A DNA stretch of 64,000 bases from Palaemon carinicauda (GCF_036898095.1 NC_090765.1:29321067-29385066); one strand, 5' to 3'. Counted from the first letter of the stretch, positions 1 to 12,600 are shown. Program-made: numbers and translations. Notes: a model not told the origin generated them from the letters alone.

Positions 1-81
1 TCTAGAAAAAGACTAACCATTTTTGACTAAGTTTTCTAAGTTGAACATATTTCGCCCAAAAGCAAAATCATTATTTCTGCG

Positions 82-82
<1 letters not shown>

Positions 83-141
<59 letters not shown>

Positions 142-355
142 ATGCTAAGCTACAACCCTAGTTGGAAAAGCAGGATGCTATAAGCCCAGGGGCCCCAACA
201 GGGAAAATAGCTCAGTGAGGAAAGGAAACAAGGAAAAATAAAATATTTTAAGAATAGTAACAACATTTAAATAAATATTTCCCATATAAACAATAAAAAC
301 TTCAACAAAACAAGAGAAAGAGAAACTAGATACAACAGTGTACCTGCGTGTACGT
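83..355 (+). repeat. (TTA)n-headed dispersed repeat, copy 1
   Basis: A (TTA)n tract at 83-141 is followed directly by a non-repetitive body that begins GCTAAGCTACAACCCTAG and continues through a stretch reading CCCAGGGGCCCCAACAGGG. The same body next to the same microsatellite recurs at 5,442 and 12,606 on this strand, and at 14,020 and 18,606 on the other. This copy is short and lacks the inner part seen in copy 2. No coding potential is visible. It is probably a non-autonomous element with its microsatellite at one end; its class is not known from the sequence. Confidence 0.8.
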
Positions 356-855
356 CTTTTCCTGGTGCTGAAATTTAGAATAGCGACACACTAAGAATGG
401 TAAAAAGTGCTAAGCCATGGAAAATTAAAAAACGAAAAAACAAACCGGTAAGATTAAATGTACAGTAATACTACGGAACTTTGAGAATACTTCAGAATGC
501 CTGATGAAATTCGATTAAAGGGAAAATTTTAACTTTAGGTCACAACGCAAGTTTTGGCAGAATGGTACATTATTGATAATAATATTTAAACATAACAAGG
601 TTAAAAATAATAATTAAACATACATCGTTATCAATAAAAATTAAACATACACCGTTAATAATATCTAAACAACTAGAAAAAATAAGAATCACACTCCCCA
701 GATACAGTAGAGGTATATCGATAACATTTTTGGAAATAAACTATTAGATATAATCGAAAAGTGCATTTTATTTCGACTACTCGTGGGTAGTGTTGTTGTT
801 ATTACTCCAAGGTTTATAGAAATATCTGTAGACCTTGGTTACCCTAACACAGTTT

Positions 856-1153
856 AAAGGTTTAAAGGTCGCTCATGAATGGCAGAGGCAAGGGACAGTG
901 GCATTGCCCTAGCAATCAGGACAATGCCCTAGAGACTGGCCATATATTATATGATCAGCGCCCAAGCCTCCTCTCCACCAAAGCTAGGAATAGGGAAAGG
1001 CCAGGCAGTGGCTGGTGATGACTCAGCAGATAGACCTATAGGCTCCCCCAAACCCCAAACTTAGCTCACAAGGATGGTAAGGTTGCAGACACTAATGGCA
1101 CTAACGAGTCTGAGCGGGACTCGAACCCCCGACTGCCAAACACCAAGCAGAGA
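856..1153 (-). mobile_element. tRNA-derived SINE, copy 1
   Basis: Read on the minus strand, the element starts near 1,153 with a tRNA-like head. An RNA polymerase III box B (GGTTCGAGTCCCGC) is visible at 1,114-1,127. A body of about 230 bp follows and ends near the conserved word CATTCATGAG. Two other copies lie in the window (19,398-19,700 and 23,130-23,524). No tRNA cloverleaf can be closed, so this is a retroposon and not a tRNA gene. A flanking segment beginning ATATCTGTAGACCTTGG occurs on both sides, near 824 and 1,291, as part of a local duplication. Confidence 0.85.
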
Positions 1154-1160
1154 CGTTCTT

Positions 1161-1161
<1 letters not shown>

Positions 1162-1235
<74 letters not shown>

Positions 1236-1339
1236 TTTTTCCTATAACGATGCTTTTAGGCACGTAAAATCCAATTATGAGCCACAAAGATATATCTGTA
1301 GACCTTGGGTTACTCTAACATAGTTCTGTGGTGTTTCTT

Positions 1340-1418
<79 letters not shown>
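1162..1418. repeat. two (GA)n tracts with a duplicated flank
   Basis: (GA)n runs occupy about 1,164-1,232 and 1,346-1,418. Each is preceded by CTTATTTGAGAG. The sequence between them repeats the flank found before the SINE (near 824), so the whole stretch looks like a local tandem duplication later separated by the SINE insertion. Confidence 0.8.
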
Positions 1419-1420
<2 letters not shown>

Positions 1421-2765
1421 ACTGTATATCCCTTGAAAGGAAATGTGCCAATAACGCTACTAATTCATTAGGCGGGGAACAGATTATTTCCCCTAAAATG
1501 TAAAATTCTTTAGAGAAGACGAGAAATACATTTTCCTATATTACGAACAAAGAGTGCAATGACCTTTCTCCTTTAATGTCTCTATTACTTATTATTATGG
1601 AATCAAATCTGTTACGCAGTTAGGAATATGCTAGCCTATTTCTGAACGTGAAAATTGATGAAATTATGAGAAAATAACATAAGTTTTGAGATTATCAGTT
1701 GTTAATTTTCCTTCTATTATTAACATCATGAATAAACTTATCAAAGATATTTCATTTCAAGAAAAGAAAACATGTTTTCAAGAAACAAAAAGATAAAATG
1801 AACTAATTCCATAAATCTAGTGGAACAAAACACCGCCAAATCTGGCCAAGTAAAACAACTATACAGTAGTATAGACTGGCATGCAATTGAACACGTGGGT
1901 CATTAATATGCACGATACTCAAGTACCTTAAAAGCTTCTGGGAAAAAAGCTAACTCGAGTCGTGTTTCGTTGTAAAATGTTTCCTCATAACACCAAATAT
2001 CCATTCGCCCAACTTGGAGCCAAGTTGGTGACTGAGATGAAGGGTTCTTATTAGGATTACTTTACTTTGATGGCTGCTTTTCTCATCCTATACTGCAGGG
2101 AAACCCTGTACTCTCTACAGGACCTTTCATAATTAATTTTATCGTATCCAATCCGAGGGATTCAGTATTTCACGTTATGTATTGCTCGTTTATTGTAAAA
2201 TAAAATCCACATTATCGAAGCCCTTGGGAAACAAAAACGGCAAAGAAAGGAGAGTGGTAAAAGATCCCGGGTATAATTCATAAATTCATACTTGAATTCT
2301 GTATGTTGTCTAAGTGCGTAAAATACAGGTTTACATGCTCTTTTACATACATTTGCTAAAACGATCCTTAAATGCACCGTTCAAACTTAATTCATTCGAA
2401 GGAAAATCTTGTAAAAGGCTTTGTACCCTTTACATTTTATAATTATTTATTTATCTAAGCGAGTTGACCATACGAACTACGGGGAGAACTTCAAAATCCC
2501 ATTATAACAGGAAAACAGATGTTTTTCTAAAGATGCATCAGGTTTTTCCCAAAAAGAACCCTAAATAATTGTTAGAAATTTGCCAGGAAACTAGGATGGG
2601 ACCAAGATTTACATGAGAGGTACGAACAGGAATTGTTTGGTACAGTACTATGTATTTTGTAATGAATAATACCAAAATGTCAAGAGTTTTTTTTGCGTCT
2701 ACGAAGCAGACGGGTACGGTTTAAATATGCTCGGTTCGGTTCGGTCATGATTGGCCAACCATTAT
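1419..2765. other. AT-rich stretch without a recognised feature
   Basis: I see no credible gene, RNA or repeat here. The only open frame (2,162-2,377, minus) is short, has no recognisable motif and a composition typical of random AT-rich DNA. Confidence 0.6.
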
Positions 2766-2893
2766 GGGATGCATTAAATGTGCTCAACTGAACGCAGGTC
2801 TTGAACGAAGTAGACTATTGTAATTAAGCTCTTACACAACCTTTGGTGGGATACATTAAATGTGCTCAAGTGAACACAGGTCTCGAACGAAGT
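2766..2893. repeat. 82-bp tandem repeat at the gap edge
   Basis: A unit that starts GGGAT at 2,766 and contains CATTAAATGTGCTCAA recurs at 2,848, giving a period of 82 bp. The second unit runs straight into the run of Ns after the word GAACGAAGT. The array therefore probably continues into the gap. Confidence 0.85.
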
Positions 2894-3393
2894 NNNNNNN
2901 NNNNNNNNNNNNNNNNNNNNNNNNNNNNNNNNNNNNNNNNNNNNNNNNNNNNNNNNNNNNNNNNNNNNNNNNNNNNNNNNNNNNNNNNNNNNNNNNNNNN
3001 NNNNNNNNNNNNNNNNNNNNNNNNNNNNNNNNNNNNNNNNNNNNNNNNNNNNNNNNNNNNNNNNNNNNNNNNNNNNNNNNNNNNNNNNNNNNNNNNNNNN
3101 NNNNNNNNNNNNNNNNNNNNNNNNNNNNNNNNNNNNNNNNNNNNNNNNNNNNNNNNNNNNNNNNNNNNNNNNNNNNNNNNNNNNNNNNNNNNNNNNNNNN
3201 NNNNNNNNNNNNNNNNNNNNNNNNNNNNNNNNNNNNNNNNNNNNNNNNNNNNNNNNNNNNNNNNNNNNNNNNNNNNNNNNNNNNNNNNNNNNNNNNNNNN
3301 NNNNNNNNNNNNNNNNNNNNNNNNNNNNNNNNNNNNNNNNNNNNNNNNNNNNNNNNNNNNNNNNNNNNNNNNNNNNNNNNNNNNNNNNNNNNN
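2894..3393. other. assembly gap, exactly 500 N
   Basis: The run of Ns is exactly 500 long, which suggests a fixed-size placeholder and not a measured length. The true size is unknown. Confidence 0.98.
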
Positions 3394-4208
3394 ACGCCAA
3401 TATTTGGCTATGTTGCCTTCGTCAGACCTGGATATTCTCAACTTCCACGAGATGTAATTGTAAATATCTGCGTGTTTTGTCTTACTGCAGTAGGGCCCTT
3501 TTTCTTGTACTTGGGATCGTAACGCTAGCCCCTTCTAATGAAAGGCCAGGTCGAAACCAATCATGCCACGAGAGATAATAAAAGAAATTGGAACCTGACG
3601 CTATCTAGCTGTCCGAGGATTTACCTGGCGAGACATCAGTCTCTTTACCAGCGAGTTTTAACCCAATTTCCGGACCACCACGTGACACAATTGGTAGTAA
3701 TATCATTCAAATTACCCCTAATGAGTCAATATGGATAAATATCAACACAACATCGTGTTCTATTAACTGGATCAACTGGTGGTGGCTGTGAGCTGGGCCG
3801 AGTACGAATGAATGTAAATTCCTGTGCGCATAGACACGCATATATATATTTTGTATATGAAGGTAAACACAGCGAATTTAATGCACAATTATTGGAAACA
3901 TTGTTTCATGAAAATTAAGAGGGCTAAACTTGAAATGTGCTGGCATACCGACGCCTGCAATGTTCTAAGAAATCCGTTTGAGAGTTTCTTTAAATTTTGA
4001 TGGCCACAAGTGTCCCCCAAAGAAGGTAGGGCAGTTGCGTGGCGAAAAACAGTGTTTGCACTGATAAAGTTAATGAAAATAAAGGGAAAGGTGAAGTAAC
4101 CTCATCACTAGCAATTAGTAATACACACACACCCATATATTATATATATATATATATATACATACATATATATATTTATAGATATATATATTTATATATT
4201 ATATACTG

Positions 4209-4246
<38 letters not shown>

Positions 4247-4546
4247 CATATATACATATATATATGTATAGATATATATATTTATATATTATATACTGTA
4301 TATATTATATATGTGCATATATTATATATATATATATATATAATCTGGAAATATTACTAATAGGAACTCTAGGCTCCATCCGAAGTTCTGACCATGCAAT
4401 ATGAAACTGAAAACTGAATGCATTATGCAAAGCTGTCATCCAAAACGTTGCTGGAATAAATGACCGAACGGGGAACATCTCGACTTCTCTATCTTTCTCC
4501 CTCAGAATAACAACAGTAAGAAAAACAATGAAGTTTATCTAAATGT

Positions 4547-4591
<45 letters not shown>

Positions 4592-5243
4592 AGAGAGATT
4601 ATAGCTTTGGGTTGAGATAGTTTTGAAGTCTTATTAGAGGAGCGATGGTGGAAGATAGAGGCCATTTACTCAACAACGAATGGAGAATAAGTCCTAAAAT
4701 GTTTATAATGAAGACTGAAAATTGTATACAAATAAACAAGTCTTTTGGTCTGATATCTGAGAATGAAATAAAGATTTAATTCACTCTAAGTCAGCCGGTC
4801 TTGATAACAATGATAAATTACATGAAAACTGACGAACTGGAAAATCGAGCGGATACGTTTTTCTTTCTTAATTACGTTTTTCTGGTCTAACTTCTTTAAA
4901 TAATAGACAGTCAACTCCTCGGTTGTTCTTATTTGGAGATGTCAGCTACCCCCTAAAATTGGTGTAAGTGCCATGATAGATAGATAGATGGTTTTCAAGA
5001 CGGCTAACGGAAAGATAGTCCGGTAGAAATCATTTGGTGATACCAAATTTAAGTTTGCCTCACGAGGCGTTTCTTGCACTCGCTTGAAACATTTTGACTT
5101 GGGATTTTATCTCCACTTAAACCTATATTCTGACTTTATTTCACCTCGTATTTAATGAGATATACTGTAGGCTTGCCCTCCATAAACGTGTATTCATGTA
5201 CTGTATATATATATATATATATATATACATATATATATGTATG

Positions 5244-5274
<31 letters not shown>

Positions 5275-5441
5275 CAGACAGTTTCTGAATTTCTGTTTGT
5301 CTTTTCACATAAACAAAGTAAGGCCAATTAGTCGAGGGAAAATAATGCTTTAAGAACCCTTTTTTTTTTTACACAACCTGGCAACTTCAAATAATAAACA
5401 AGAGAGAATAGGTATTTTTCATCAATTTTAGTAGAATGATA
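3394..5441. other. microsatellite-rich stretch without genes
   Basis: Two (TA)n/(TATG)n-type blocks (about 4,135-4,345 and 5,203-5,269) and a (GA)n tract (4,552-4,599) lie in otherwise unremarkable AT-rich DNA. Open frames here translate to Tyr/Ile/Cys-rich strings that come from the microsatellites. Confidence 0.7.
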
Positions 5442-5443
5442 AC

Positions 5444-5505
<62 letters not shown>

Positions 5506-6175
5506 AAGATATGCTATAACCCTAGTTGGAAAAGTAGGATGCTATAATAGAAAGAAAATAGCCCAGTGTGGAAAGGAAACAAGGAATTAAGTAAACTAGA
5601 AGCTAAGTAATAAATAGCCCAATCAAAGTAAAATATTTTAATATCAGTGATATTAAATTAGATCTTCCATATTTAAACTATAAAAAACTTAAAAAAAAAA
5701 CAAGAGGAAAAGAAATAAGATAGAACAGCGTGCCCGAGTATACCCTCAAGCAAGAGAACTTTAATACAATACAGTGAAGGCCATGGTACAAAGGATATGG
5801 CACTACCCAAGACTAAAGAACAATGGTTTTGATTAGGGAGTGCCCTTCTCCTAGGAGAGCTGCTTACGATAGCCAAAGAGTCTCTTCTACCCTTACCCAG
5901 AGGAAAGTAGCCACTGAACAATTGCAGTGCAGTAGTTAACCCCTTGAGCGAAGAATTGTTTGGTAATCACACTGTTGTCAAGTGTATGAAGACAGAGGAG
6001 AATGTGGAAAGAATAGGTCAGACTATTCGGTGTATGTGTAGGCAATTGGAATATTGAGCCGTAACCAGAGGGAGGGATCCAATGTAGTACTGTCTGGTCA
6101 GTCAAAAAACTCAATAACTCTAGCAATAGTATCTCAATGGGTGGCTGGTGCCCTGGGCCAACCTACTACCTACTT
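5442..6175 (+). repeat. (TTA)n-headed dispersed repeat, copy 2 (longest)
   Basis: (ATT)n at 5,442-5,504 is followed by the conserved body (AACCCTAGTTGGAAAAG at about 5,519) and then about 600 bp of further sequence. The part at about 5,700-5,860 is found in inverted orientation at 14,080-14,290. This is the most complete copy in the window, at about 730 bp. The open frames on its minus strand have no recognisable domain and are interrupted in the other copies, so I regard the element as non-coding. Confidence 0.8.
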
Positions 6176-6384
6176 ATAAGATAACAAACATGACCAATAA
6201 CATGAGTATTTAAAAGAAGATAAAAGAGTACTCACGCACCTTACATTAATTACTACATTATAAAGATGTCAAGATCGTCACATACCTACGTGAACGAGCA
6301 ATAGTCATCATAAACATGAAATTATTGAAGCTCCGAGAGTAACGAGTCGAACATTTTTCACTAAACAATTTTATTAGATAACAT

Positions 6385-6434
<50 letters not shown>

Positions 6435-6630
6435 AACAGCACGCATATCTGAAAATACATTAAATCTATTTACATTCATGCTGTATGTAGGCTTCTAATA
6501 TAAGTGGTTTTTATTAATGGGTGTTACAGCTTTTAAAAGAGCTACTTACAATTACTGCTGTTGTATATTGCATCCCTTGCGAAAGGAAATATAAATATCT
6601 ATCTTTCTCGGATTTATAATGAGGCACACG

Positions 6631-6670
<40 letters not shown>

Positions 6671-7186
6671 ATATACACACACACACATATTACCACCAAC
6701 ACTTTTGATTTTAATTTTTCTCAAATAAGCTACAAAATCACGAGTGTTGCTGATCAAATTATCTAAAACGGCCAAGTGTTACATACTTTCCTATCAGCTG
6801 TATTGATGAAGATGGATTGATTTCAATTTTAATGAATTCGACAGCATTAAATGCAGCAGGGTCCGAACAAAATCTTATCTCCTCGCAAACGAGTGGGCTA
6901 AAAGTCTAATGTTAACTCTTATTTTCATCGGTCATGGGTTCGAATCCTTGGTCACGCAGAATATGTATCCGTGGTAGAACGATTTCGATATCAAAGTACT
7001 CGGTTTTATTTTATTTTGTTTTTTTTTTTTGAGCTAATCCTCGGGTTGTTTTCATAAACGTTACAACTGAGGGAACTTGTTTATCACAAACTACAGTAAG
7101 TGCAGTTCTACCCACGTGCTCAAATTGGTTGATTGCATGTTACAAAGGTGGGCGGTGGGGTAGCATATTTCGGCTGCAACACACAC

Positions 7187-7255
<69 letters not shown>

Positions 7256-7526
7256 GTGTGTGTGTGTGTGTGTTTACACACCGTTTATGAGAATTTTTTG
7301 AAGAATAAACGGGAATTAATTTCCAATGTCAAAATAAAAAGCCACACATATCCAAACGAAAAATTCCTTTGAGGATAAATTCTTTTACACTGGTCAGAAT
7401 TCAAAGTATGCATTTTAAATTGAGACAAAACTGAACAGACTTTTTGGCAATTGTTCCCAAAGTTCAGTGAAATAAATCAATATTAAAACAGGCTTATATT
7501 AAAATATATATGTATTGTACATATAG
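6176..7526. other. stretch without genes; CT, CA and TA microsatellites
   Basis: It contains (CT)n at 6,389-6,434, (CA)n(TA)n at 6,630-6,690 and a second CA/TA/TG compound tract at 7,180-7,272. No gene or RNA signature is visible. Confidence 0.7.
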
Positions 7527-7990
7527 TATCATCATCATCAGCCGTTAATAGTCCCACCGCAAGACAAAGGCCTCAGACATTTCCTTGCACTCACGTCTGT
7601 TTATGGTCCTTCTGTGCTAGTCTATATACGCAAATTTTCTTATTTCGTCAATCCATCGTCTGCTCTTCCTTTCCCTGCTTTTGCAATCTACTGGGACCCA
7701 TTCTGTTATTCTTAATGTCCATCTGTTATCCGTCGTTCTCATTATATGTCCTGCCCATATCCTTTTCTTTTTCTCACAGGTTGTTAGAACATTCTCTACT
7801 TTAGTTTGCTCTCCTATCCATGTTTCTCTTTTCCTGATCTTGGTGTTATTCCCGTCATTATCCTTTCCATAGCTCTTTGAGCTGTAACTAGTCAGGCTCC
7901 AAGTTTCCGATGCATAAGTTAATACTGGTAGGACCATAAAATGGAATACTTTTCTTTTTAGAGAAAGTTGCATTTTACTTTTCATAATCT
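7527..7990 (-). pseudogene. 3' end of a non-LTR (RTE-like) retrotransposon ORF2
   Basis: The minus-strand frame 7,617-7,985 (122 codons) reads as the C-terminal tail of a non-LTR endonuclease/reverse transcriptase polyprotein. It has LPVLTYASETWSLT, then a TWIGEQTKVENV-like block, WAGHIMR, DNRWTLRITEW and a basic RRWIDEIRKF end. These blocks are typical of the tail of RTE-like and related LINEs that follows the RT thumb. The catalytic endonuclease and RT motifs are absent, so the copy is 5'-truncated, as is usual for such elements. About 90 bp of 3' UTR-like sequence continues to 7,527. Assignment to the RTE clade is from the family pattern; another LINE clade is possible. Confidence 0.8.
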
Positions 7991-8117
7991 CCTTTTATTT
8001 ACCTTATGTTTTAATCATATTTTAACTTTTAAGCCAAAAGAAAGTTGCATTTTACTTTTCATAATCCCCTTTTATTTACCTTATGTTTTAATCATATTTT
8101 AACTTTTAAGCCAAAAA
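7963..8117. repeat. 77-bp tandem duplication at the truncated LINE end
   Basis: The segment starting GAAAGTTGCATTTTAC at 7,963 is repeated from 8,040 with almost no change, giving two copies with a 77-bp period. It begins at the 5' breakpoint of the LINE fragment, so it may have arisen during or after that insertion. Confidence 0.85.
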
Positions 8118-8399
8118 TAGAAAAAAAAAAAAAGATCGGAAATACCAGACAGTAGCCAATGTTACATGACTTGATTGCACTATCACGATCGAACTCCAAC
8201 GTCATAAGACTCCTGTTCAAGGAATAGCGGATAGAACACTGCCTAAAAAAAACATTGCACCTCTGTTGATGTAAGCAGTTATTTATGTACCAAGTGGTTA
8301 AACAATTGTTGCCCATAGACTTTGATGGCAATCAGACTTATAAAGAACACCAGGACATTGACCTTACCCCGAAAAACTTGCTGAGAACCATAAGACGTC

Positions 8400-8534
8400 T
8401 GATACACAGACACACACACACATATATATATATATGTGTATATATATATACATATATATATGTATATATATACACTGTATATATATATATATATATATCC
8501 CGTCTTGAATATAAATGAGTTATATTTGTGGAAT

Positions 8535-8566
<32 letters not shown>

Positions 8567-8680
8567 TGAATATAAATGAGTTATATTTGTGGAATATATA
8601 TATATATATATATATATATTACTATATATATTCCTTCTTGAATATAAATGAGTTATATTTGTGGAAGCAAAATTTCTTAG
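8400..8680 (+). repeat. dispersed/duplicated block with a triple 33-bp word, copy A
   Basis: A word beginning CTTGAATATAAATGAG and ending TTATATTTGTGGAA occurs three times (about 8,504, 8,566 and 8,637), separated by (CA)n and (TA)n. The same order of words and microsatellites recurs at 16,430-16,700. The third occurrence ends in GGAAGCAAAAT in both blocks. Confidence 0.85.
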
Positions 8681-9065
8681 GGTAAAACACCGCTACTATT
8701 AAAAAATCTGGCATTGCATGTCATATTTCATAAATACAAATTAATTTGTTTATGGTTGTTATCAGCCTGAAAAATAATTACTCTCTTTCCCTCTATTGTT
8801 TCTAGAATATCACCTCCGTTGTAACCAAGAAAAATTTTTAACGCTCCCACTTAAGCTTAGCTAAACTTGAAAGATACCACAAATTATCCACAGCGTAGTT
8901 TGATCAGGGAACGTCTGTAGAACGCTTTGTTTTAATTCCCTAATATGTTTCAATATATTTTTTTCGACAAACGATTTAATGATTCGAATTATCAATAATC
9001 ACTGTAGAAAACAAATCGCATTTCATGAAAGTCTTCCATAAATTTGTTTATCGAGCAAATTAATT

Positions 9066-9896
9066 CACTAATCTCTTAGTATCTGAAATCTCCCATAAAT
9101 TACTCTCTTAGTATCTGAAAATCTCCCATAAATTACTCTCTTAGTATCTGAAATCTCCCATAAATTACTCTCTTAGTATCTGAAATCTCTCACAAACTAA
9201 TTTCTTAGTATCTCAAATCTCTGATAAACTAAACTCTCAGTATCTCAAATCACTAATAAACTAAACTCTCAGTATCTCAAATCTCTATAAACTAAACTCT
9301 TAGTATCTCAAATCACTAATAAACTAAACTCTTAGTATCTCAAATCACTAATAAACTAAACTCTCAGTATCTCAAATCTCTATAAACTAAACTCTTAGTA
9401 TCTCAAATCACTAATAAACTAAACTCTCAGTATCTCAAATCACTAATAAACTAAACTCTCAGTATCTCAAATCACTAATAAACTAAACTCTTAGTATCTC
9501 AAATCACTAATAAACTAAACTCTCAGTATCTCAAATCACTAATAAACTAAACTCTCAGTATCTCAAATCACTAATAAACTAAACTCTTAGTATCTCAAAT
9601 CACTAATAAACTAAACTCTTATGTATCCCAAATCACTAATAAACTAAACTCTCAGTATCTCAAATCACTAATAAACTAAACTTTTAGTATCTCAAATCAC
9701 CAATAAACTAAACTCTCAGTATCTCAAATCTCTATAAACTAAACTCTCAGTATCTCAAATCACTCATAAACTAAACTCTCAGTATCTCAAATCACTATAA
9801 ACTAAACTCTAAGTATCTCAAATCTCTATAAACTAATCTCTTAGTATCTCAAATCACTAATAAACTAAACTCTTAGTATCTCAAATCTCTCATAAA
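9066..9896. repeat. 30-32-bp minisatellite, about 26 units
   Basis: The units have the form CAGTATCTCAAATCACTAAT followed by AAACTAAACTCT, 32 bp in the main type. A shorter variant carries TCTCTATAAACT. Early units (9,066-9,190) have TCTGAAATCTCCCATAAATT and are more diverged; the central units are nearly identical. Variant types alternate, as expected from unequal exchange. There are no unique spacers, so this is not a CRISPR-like array. No coding frame is maintained. Confidence 0.95.
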
Positions 9897-11650
9897 ATAT
9901 CTCAATCCACTTTTCCTTTTTAATTCACATCATGTCATTTTAACTTGATCACAGAAGTCAGGCCCAGTGAAATCAACAAGTTGACGGGCATTGCGTCCAT
10001 ATTCATAAATAATCATACGATAAAGTACATGTACGTTACCGTGTCTACTACAGGATATTACATGGTACATAATACTTACGATGTTTACCGCAGGTTTTGC
10101 TGAAAAATGTAAACAAATCGAATCCGGAGGAAGCAAGTTTACTAAGCACATCCGTCGGTTGGTGGCACAAAAGAAACCACTGTTTGTTATTCAGTCATTT
10201 CATGTGATGGAATTAGCTTCTGCTGTTTAATTTCCTTCGTCACTGATTAATGCAAAGCACAGGTATTCTTATGAGAAGGTAAGTTTTTGGGACGGGTTAT
10301 GCCGTGTCACTGAGCCTTCGTCCTTATCGCAAGCGAGACTTGTGAACCTGTAGCTTCCCTTGATAAAGCAGTTGCTAAAGGTCGCCTGGTAAATGCGTGA
10401 AGAATAAACTAATTGCTTCTTTTATATTATTATGAGTATTTTTAAATACATTTACATTTATATATCTAATATAGACAGTTTTTAGGAATATCCTGATGTG
10501 AGCGAAGATTCTGATGTAGGAAATATTTGAAATATTAAATGAACACCTGGCAACTTTCGAAACCAGCCTCTCGCAGACGTAGAAAGTGCTGTGGTATTTA
10601 CGATCACACACCCATTTGACAGATATTTTGTCTACAGTATGTCAGTTTGTGAAATTATATGGCCTTTAAACAGACATTATAATAAAATTACTATTAAAGT
10701 AAACCAAGCACAGTACAACGCGTTCATTAAAAAAATAGTTGATTTCGTAAATTACATATTATAACCCTAAGAGTTAATTTGTACCAAGTTGACTTATGCT
10801 TAGCTAAATGTCAGGTGGTTTCTCCCTGAAATGCAAATGAAAAACCACTCATTCCCTATTTCACCAGATTAGCAGATAAAGAAAAGACGAGACAATGACG
10901 GAAGTGATAAGGAATGAATAGCTAATCTTAGCTTGTGCATTTGGTCAACACAATTATGTAAATGGAAGCTTCGCCCATCCAATTTCCTTACCAGACACAT
11001 CATTCCGTTACTTTCATACGTTAAAATCTATTTATTTCCGTTTCCTTAATTTGAAAATCAAATTATCTTTATTGCCCATTATCTAAATCTCGCCAAGACG
11101 TGGGCATTTCCGTAAATAATCTTGAAACATTGAGCAAGAAATTTTAATATTATGTCTCTCTTGCCCTTCTCGTTTTCCCCACAAACCGATACTTATAACA
11201 ACGATAGACTAAATAAGACATCAGGTCTGAAATATATTATTTTCTAGATTATTCTTGTGTTGAGCCCATTAATGCCGAAACGTCTCGTAATGACAAAGCT
11301 ACGTGCAATGATTGCCGATGAGACGCAAGTGGTGAAGTCACCAGATGAATAGAAAGACAATTTGATCATAATCACTTTCATATTTCAACTGCTGAATCGA
11401 AATGAACTTGAGCCGCTCACCAAAGCTCTATAGATGTTTCATTGGCTGTGTGTCGACCGCCACCCCTTACTGCATTCTTACATGCACGATGTTATTTACC
11501 CCTTCTCGTGCACGTCATCTTGTTTGCCCCCTCTTGCAAAATGAGAGTCTTCCTTTCCCATGGCTCTTGAATCCCATCTGTCCTCCACCTTTGTTGGTCC
11601 TCTCTGTCATTTTCTCAATACTTCCGAAGTATATAGCCTACTCTCCTCAA
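9897..11650. other. apparently unique AT-rich sequence, no gene seen
   Basis: No motif-bearing open frame, RNA gene or repeat that recurs in this window was found. Three short open frames exist (for example 9,930-10,151 minus) but none shows a known domain or a codon pattern that stands out from the background. Confidence 0.6.
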
Positions 11651-11718
11651 ATCTCCATTCGTAATATTTCACATGCATCTGCTGCCTTCCAAATTAACTT
11701 CTTCTTCTTCTTCTTCTC

Positions 11719-11780
<62 letters not shown>

Positions 11781-11824
11781 CTCCATTCGTAATATTTCAC
11801 ATGCATCTGCTGCCTTCCAAATTA

Positions 11825-11922
<98 letters not shown>

Positions 11923-12012
11923 GCTAAGCTAAAAGGTTCACCGGGTTTGATTCCATCTTCAGTAGAAAATTATTAAATATTAATCAAGTCTTGTTGTCTT
12001 CTTCTTCTTCTT

Positions 12013-12043
<31 letters not shown>

Positions 12044-12054
12044 TTATTATTATA

Positions 12055-12088
<34 letters not shown>

Positions 12089-12165
12089 TAGCTAAGCTAA
12101 AAGGTTCACCGGGTTTGATTCCATCTACAGTAAAAAATTATTAAATAGTAATCAAGTCTTGATGT
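11651..12165 (+). repeat. (TTC)n(TTA)n compound microsatellite with duplicated flanks
   Basis: Three (TTC)n(TTA)n compound tracts occur, at about 11,698-11,780, 11,826-11,920 and 11,998-12,088. The flank CCATTCGTAATATTTCACAT precedes both the first and the second tract. The flank GCTAAGCTAAAAGGTTCACC follows both the second and the third. The pattern is explained by tandem duplications mediated by the tracts. The frame 11,402-11,923 that crosses it (Phe, Leu and Ser runs) is a product of the repeat and not a gene. Confidence 0.9.
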
Positions 12166-12600
12166 ACCTGAACCGTTCTATAAACAAACCAGTCAATTTC
12201 GTTTAAAAAATGATAATAGAAGTTTGACTTTTTCTCACATAAATCCCCTAATTACTCCAAAATCACTTCTATAAACACTGTACAGTATCATTGTACATTA
12301 AAATCTCACAAGCTTTTCCTGGTTCATGTACACCACATGTATGGTTTTCCTCAAACTTTTTCACATAACTATTTCATAACAGTCTCGTGATCGGAATATC
12401 CTCTTCTTTTGTTTAAGGCTACATTGTTTTGCCTCTACCCAGTGCTTTGATAACCAACCAGTCTTCATTCTTCACTCAAAATCCTATGTCAGCTACATCT
12501 TTTATAGGAAAGGTACAGTGACTTCTCTTATACATTCCTTCAGAACCTTTCTGGCATCCAGAAATACCTTACACAACTTGGCAAGCCACCCAGGTACATT
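12166..12600 (-). other. possible heavily decayed non-LTR RT remnant
   Basis: On the minus strand the section 12,510-12,600 has words in common with the upstream part of the clearer RT remnant at 21,870-22,345 (compare CCTTACACAACTTGGC here with CCTTACAGTCCTTGGTC there). Stops occur throughout and no catalytic motif is readable. This is a weak call. Confidence 0.3.

Noticed and set aside
1111..1155. tRNA genes suggested by box B words here and at about 19,815 and 23,490
   Set aside because: No acceptor stem and anticodon arm can be completed; the words belong to SINE-type repeats that recur with long non-tRNA bodies.
2774..3522. Four long open frames across the gap
   Set aside because: Almost all of their length is N; the visible ends carry no protein motif.
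4039..4404. Open frames rich in Tyr, Ile, Cys, Val and His (also near 5,136, 6,514, 7,133, 8,279, 13,459, 18,983, 20,430, 24,155, 25,962 and 61,766)
   Set aside because: They are translations of (TA)n, (CA)n and related microsatellites, open on both strands, with no domain.
9066..9896. CRISPR-like array
   Set aside because: The units follow each other without unique spacers and the context is a eukaryotic genome. It is a minisatellite.
11402..11923. 173-codon frame with Ser, Phe and Tyr runs
   Set aside because: More than a third is translation of (TTC)n and (TTA)n; the rest has no recognisable motif.
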